Shown here one piece after another: positions 61,475 to 64,000 of a stretch of 64,000 nt of DNA. The notes beneath the pieces are model-generated. The model ran no database searches and was not told the origin of the DNA. It saw only the letters and a program-made list of their open reading frames with translations. The translations under genes were made by a program, and so were the position numbers. Each line of letters begins with the position of its first letter. The first letter of the stretch is position 1. Source of the stretch: JBAZLV01 sp041650055 (lineage in GTDB: Bacteria > Nitrospirota > UBA9217); contig JBAZLV010000001.1 in NCBI GenBank assembly GCA_041650055.1, forward strand, positions 107,134-171,133, given 5' to 3'.

Positions 61475-62728
61475 ATGGAAAATGTTCATGAAAATGTTAT
61501 CGGCAAAAGAGATACGAACGGGACCTTTGAAAAAATACTTACCATTCTGACTGCTTTATTTGCAGTATCAATATTTTTTTCAAAATCCGGGCTGAGTGTA
61601 TTCGGTATAGCTGCAATACTCGCAATGATTTTGTGGAGGTTTATCCCCGGATACACTAAGGGAGCTGCAATCCCCAATGCCGTTATTATCCTGACAATCT
61701 TATTGCTTGCTAATATTTTTGTCAGTTCTTTTTTCTCAATAAACTCAAAATGGGCCCTTTCCGAATTTGGTAAGTATCGGCATTTACTGTTCGGCGGACT
61801 TTTGTATGCGGCTCCGCTTAGTCGGAAAAACCGAAAAGGCTGCATAATCATTTTTTTAATCTCCGCGGCATTCGATGGGCTTACCGGTATTTTGCAATTT
61901 TTTAATTTGTTATATGATTCAGGAACACTTTGGACAAGAACGTATTCTGCAATGAGACCTCTTGGTAATTCATCGGATCCCATTTTATACGCTGCAAATC
62001 TTGCACTGGCATTTGGAGCATCCCTTGTTCTTTTTTTTATCGGGAAAGATATATTCAAAACACAAAAAGAGCGGTTGCTTCTTTGCCTGTCGGCAAGTGT
62101 AATTTTGATGGGAATTCTTGTTTCTGGTTCTCGGGGTGTATGGGTAGCCTTATTTCCGGCATGCGTTATTACGCTTTATTTTTATAATCGTAGGAGCGCG
62201 CTTCTTTTATTATCCGTATTTATTGTGCTCGCTGCTATAACGTTTACTTTCAGCAATACTATGAAAGAACGAGCATCCACGATTGTTACCTCTTTGTATA
62301 CGGAAAACGAAACCGGCAGTACTGGCAATAGAGTAGAATTGTGGAAAGGCGCGCTCCTTATGTTTAAGCAATCTCCTTTTACAGGAATAGGAAGTGGAGA
62401 TTTTGAAGTGACCATAAAAAAATATATTGCAGAAAAAAAAATAAGAAATATCGAAGCCAAAGGTCATGCTCACAGCATTTATTTTCAGATAGTAGCTACT
62501 CGTGGCTTGATTGGAATAAGTATTTTTATTGCTTTTTTAGTTTCTCTTCTTCTTTGGGGATCACGCGAAATAAAGAATGGCAATCAAATCGGCGGATACA
62601 CTATTGTTATGAGTACTCTCCTTGCTTTGCTCGGAGGGCTTACCGAAAATCATATTGAAGTTCATCGGTATTTAGCTGCTTTCGGTTTTACTATCGGGCT
62701 GATAGGGCCATACCAAAGAGCAGGATAA
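61475..62728 (+). CDS. O-antigen ligase/polymerase (Wzy_C family)
   Basis: 417 aa, about ten membrane helices. Large periplasmic loop and Wzy_C domain motifs: 'LVSGSRGVWVALFPACVI', 'GNRVELWKGALLMFKQSPFTGIGSGDF', 'KGHAHSIYFQIVATRGLIG'. WaaL ligases and Wzy polymerases share this fold; next to LPS core genes a ligase that joins O-antigen to lipid A-core is more likely. Confidence 0.85.
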   Translation: MENVHENVIGKRDTNGTFEKILTILTALFAVSIFFSKSGLSVFGIAAILAMILWRFIPGYTKGAAIPNAVIILTILLLANIFVSSFFSINSKWALSEFGKYRHLLFGGLLYAAPLSRKNRKGCIIIFLISAAFDGLTGILQFFNLLYDSGTLWTRTYSAMRPLGNSSDPILYAANLALAFGASLVLFFIGKDIFKTQKERLLLCLSASVILMGILVSGSRGVWVALFPACVITLYFYNRRSALLLLSVFIVLAAITFTFSNTMKERASTIVTSLYTENETGSTGNRVELWKGALLMFKQSPFTGIGSGDFEVTIKKYIAEKKIRNIEAKGHAHSIYFQIVATRGLIGISIFIAFLVSLLLWGSREIKNGNQIGGYTIVMSTLLALLGGLTENHIEVHRYLAAFGFTIGLIGPYQRAG

Positions 62729-62783
62729 TAACCTATACTGAAACCGATGATAAAAAATGACTTGGTGTCAGCAATCATAGAAA

Positions 62784-63290
62784 ATGCTTATGATAACTCA
62801 TTGGTTTGCAATTCGTGTCAAATCACGACATGAATTCAAAATAGCAGACAGGTTTACTGAAGCTGGTATTAAATTTTTTCTACCCACAGTTGAAAGATTG
62901 AGCAGGTGGAAAGATAGAAATAAACGCGTCAGGTTTCCTCTTTTTCCTGGATACGTATTTGTTTCTATTGCAGGAAATTATCACGACAGACTGGCGGTTT
63001 TAAAAATAAAAGGCGTTGTCGGTTTTCTCGGGACAGATCCCGGAGAACCTGAACCAGTGCCGGAAGATCAAATTGTTTCACTCAAGAAAGTCATTGAGAG
63101 CAAGGTTGCTCTTGACCCTTATCCCTATCTTCAAGAAGGGCAGAGGGTCAAAATAAAAAAAGGACCGCTTGCAGGGATTGAAGGCATGCTCATAGAAAAA
63201 GCCGGGCAGCATAAACTTATCTTGTCAGTCGATATCCTTTGTCAAAGTACTTCCGTAACAATTCAGGCCTCTGAAGTTGAAAAATTGTAA
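62784..63290 (+). CDS. NusG-family specialised antiterminator (RfaH/UpxY-like)
   Basis: 168 aa from ATG 62784 (ATG 62790 also possible). NGN domain with 'HWFAIRVKSRHEFKIADRF' and 'FPLFPGYVFVSI', followed by a KOW domain ('LQEGQRVKIKKGPLAGIEGML'). Not the housekeeping nusG: it is divergent and sits at the edge of a polysaccharide cluster, as RfaH/LoaP/UpxY proteins do, where they let RNA polymerase read long operons. The likely target is the operon starting at 63902. Confidence 0.87.
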   Translation: MLMITHWFAIRVKSRHEFKIADRFTEAGIKFFLPTVERLSRWKDRNKRVRFPLFPGYVFVSIAGNYHDRLAVLKIKGVVGFLGTDPGEPEPVPEDQIVSLKKVIESKVALDPYPYLQEGQRVKIKKGPLAGIEGMLIEKAGQHKLILSVDILCQSTSVTIQASEVEKL

Positions 63291-63324
63291 CCCGCTGTTC
63301 TTGAACGTAAAAACCTGTTTTTTC

Positions 63325-63354
63325 TTGACAAGTAAAGAGATGGCATGCTACTAT
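63325..63354 (+). promoter_or_regulatory. Strong promoter of the MarR-family regulator
   Basis: Perfect TTGACA (63325-63330), 18-base spacer, TACTAT (63349-63354). The start should be near 63361, which excludes the in-frame ATG at 63356 as translation start. Confidence 0.7.
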
Positions 63355-63360
63355 CATGGC

Positions 63361-63374
63361 GTTCAAGTTTGAAC
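63361..63374. promoter_or_regulatory. GTTCAA-GT-TTGAAC operator-like palindrome
   Basis: A perfect 14-base inverted repeat exactly at the predicted transcription start. Further half sites lie at 63301-63306 (TTGAAC) and 63391-63396 (GTTCAA), so the repeats flank the promoter. This suggests self-repression by the MarR-type regulator encoded next. Confidence 0.55.
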
Positions 63375-63403
63375 ATGTTAATGTAGTTGTGTTCAACGAC
63401 ATT

Positions 63404-63721
63404 ATGAGACATACCATTCATAGTACACAAATTCTCAGAGAAATTTCAAAAAACCCTTCCATTTCCCAGCGTGAGCTTGCACAAAAAAACAGGATCAGCC
63501 TTGGTAAAGTTAATTACGCTATTAAATCTCTCATAGAAAAAGGTTATGTTAAAATACATAATTTTTCTGAGTCAAAGAACAAAAAGCATTATATGTATGT
63601 TTTGACGCCGGCGGGGATGTATCAAAAAGCAAAATTAACAGCAATATTTTTAAAATGGAAAATGGATGAATATGAACGATTAAAAAAAGAGATAGAAGAA
63701 TTAAAAAAAGATATGGATTAA
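63404..63721 (+). CDS. MarR-family EPS-associated transcriptional regulator
   Basis: 105 aa from ATG 63404, picked because the promoter's start point lies after ATG 63356. Winged helix ('QILREISKNPSISQRELAQKNR', 'ISLGKVNYAIKSLIEKGYVKIHNF') plus a C-terminal coiled coil rich in Lys/Glu ('WKMDEYERLKKEIEEL'), as in the MarR 'EPS-associated' family that sits at the start of exopolysaccharide and O-antigen operons. Probably senses or limits expression of the following cluster. No ribosome site is evident before the start. Confidence 0.85.
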   Translation: MRHTIHSTQILREISKNPSISQRELAQKNRISLGKVNYAIKSLIEKGYVKIHNFSESKNKKHYMYVLTPAGMYQKAKLTAIFLKWKMDEYERLKKEIEELKKDMD

Positions 63722-63863
63722 AAAGATTCATAAAAGTAGTTGCATTAAAATGTTTTTGCAGCAAAGCACATACGCATCAATAGGAGCACTGAAAAACAAA
63801 AACCTATCAACCACATTGCCAGGGAGGTTTTCGGCACGATGTGACTGAGAGGGCGGAGCTATA

Positions 63864-63869
63864 TATAAT
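63864..63869 (+). promoter_or_regulatory. Candidate -10 box before the last gene
   Basis: TATAAT at 63864-63869, 32 bases before the ATG at 63902. A convincing -35 box is missing (GTGACT at 63841-63846 is the nearest, 17 bases away). The interval 63722-63901 holds no gene. Confidence 0.35.
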
Positions 63870-63901
63870 CACTGCAAAACTTTTTTATGGCAGGTAAATC
63901 C

Positions 63902-64000
63902 ATGAACTTACGAAATGCAAAAATTCTTGTAACCGGCGCTGATGGATTTATTGGCTCGCATCTTACTGAAGCGTTGGTTCGAAGAGGCTTTAAAGTGCGA
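63902..64000 (+). CDS. NAD-dependent epimerase/dehydratase (start only)
   Basis: The first 33 codons are visible before the window ends. 'AKILVTGADGFIGSHLTEALVRRG' is the dinucleotide-binding start of an extended SDR sugar epimerase/dehydratase. GGCAGG lies 9 bases upstream. Likely the first gene of an O-antigen or EPS operon controlled by the adjacent NusG-like and MarR-like proteins. Confidence 0.85.
   Translation, partial: MNLRNAKILVTGADGFIGSHLTEALVRRGFKVR

Noticed and set aside
63356..63403. MarR regulator starting at ATG 63356
   Set aside because: This ATG is only two bases after the -10 box, before the expected transcription start, and the extra residues are not family-like.
63850..63862. 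ops-like element (GGGCGGAGCT) for the NusG paralogue
   Set aside because: It shares only GGCGG and AGC with the RfaH ops sequence; too weak a match to call.

Overview
The window reads as chromosome from a free-living diderm (Gram-negative-type) bacterium of moderate GC. It carries BamA, Skp, LolC/E and LolD, a full Raetz-type lipid A set, Kdo and heptose transfer, and surface polysaccharide genes, next to housekeeping operons (rimP-nusA-infB-rbfA-truB-rpsO-pnp; hemA-C-D-B). The use of LpxI, the hemX-like/hemA/hemC/hemD/hemB order, ClpC in a diderm, a YlxR-L7Ae fusion, DUF503 after infB, and an EPS-type MarR regulator resemble Desulfobacterota/Nitrospirota-like lineages. The sequence alone does not fix the phylum. 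I see no tRNA, rRNA, CRISPR array, insertion sequence or prophage. Coding density is high and almost everything is on the + strand; only clpC is on the - strand.

Layout. 1-2.6 kb: a PilS/PilR-like sensor kinase (5' end outside the window) and sigma-54 activator. 2.9-8.9 kb: a CorC/HlyC membrane protein, purC, lysS, and the lipoprotein-release ABC transporter (lolC/E and lolD) with a small membrane protein between them; lolD appears to start at AUA. 9-14.4 kb: a heme operon with its own strong promoter (hemX-like, hemA, hemC, hemD, an IscA-like protein, hemB). 14.4-21.5 kb: a giant alpha-2-macroglobulin without the thioester cysteine, a WbuC-type cupin and an Ig-like lipoprotein. 21.6-31.9 kb: the translation and RNA operon rimP-nusA-ylxR/L7Ae-infB-DUF503-rbfA-nrnA-truB-rpsO-pnp, with a perfect terminator hairpin immediately before rimP and another after pnp. 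32-36.6 kb: a phytoene-desaturase-like oxidoreductase, a noncoding interval with the marks of an independent small RNA gene, clpC (-), and a GNAT acetyltransferase that may be leaderless.

36.8-53.1 kb: hemW, then a long outer-membrane operon, bamA-skp-lpxD-fabZ-lpxA-lpxI-gnnA-gnnB-lpxB-msbA-waaA-lpxK-gmhB-waaF, many of whose genes overlap by ATGA. Together these fold outer-membrane proteins, build lipid A (probably on a 2,3-diamino sugar, given gnnA/gnnB), add Kdo and heptose, and flip the product. 53.1-64 kb: the polysaccharide end, with glycosyltransferases (one a fusion of two GT4 enzymes), galE, gmd, an fcl-like gene, a DegT-family protein with His in place of the PLP lysine and a cysteine cluster, a ligase/polymerase, a NusG paralogue, an EPS-type MarR regulator with an operator-like promoter, and the start of a sugar epimerase. 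By eye this last part is more AT-rich than the housekeeping part.

The points most worth follow-up are the small-RNA locus near 33.3-33.5 kb, the possible GDP-3,6-dideoxyhexose (colitose-like) branch at 57-60 kb, the AUA start of lolD, the terminator in the rimP-nusA leader, and the palindromic operator around the MarR promoter.
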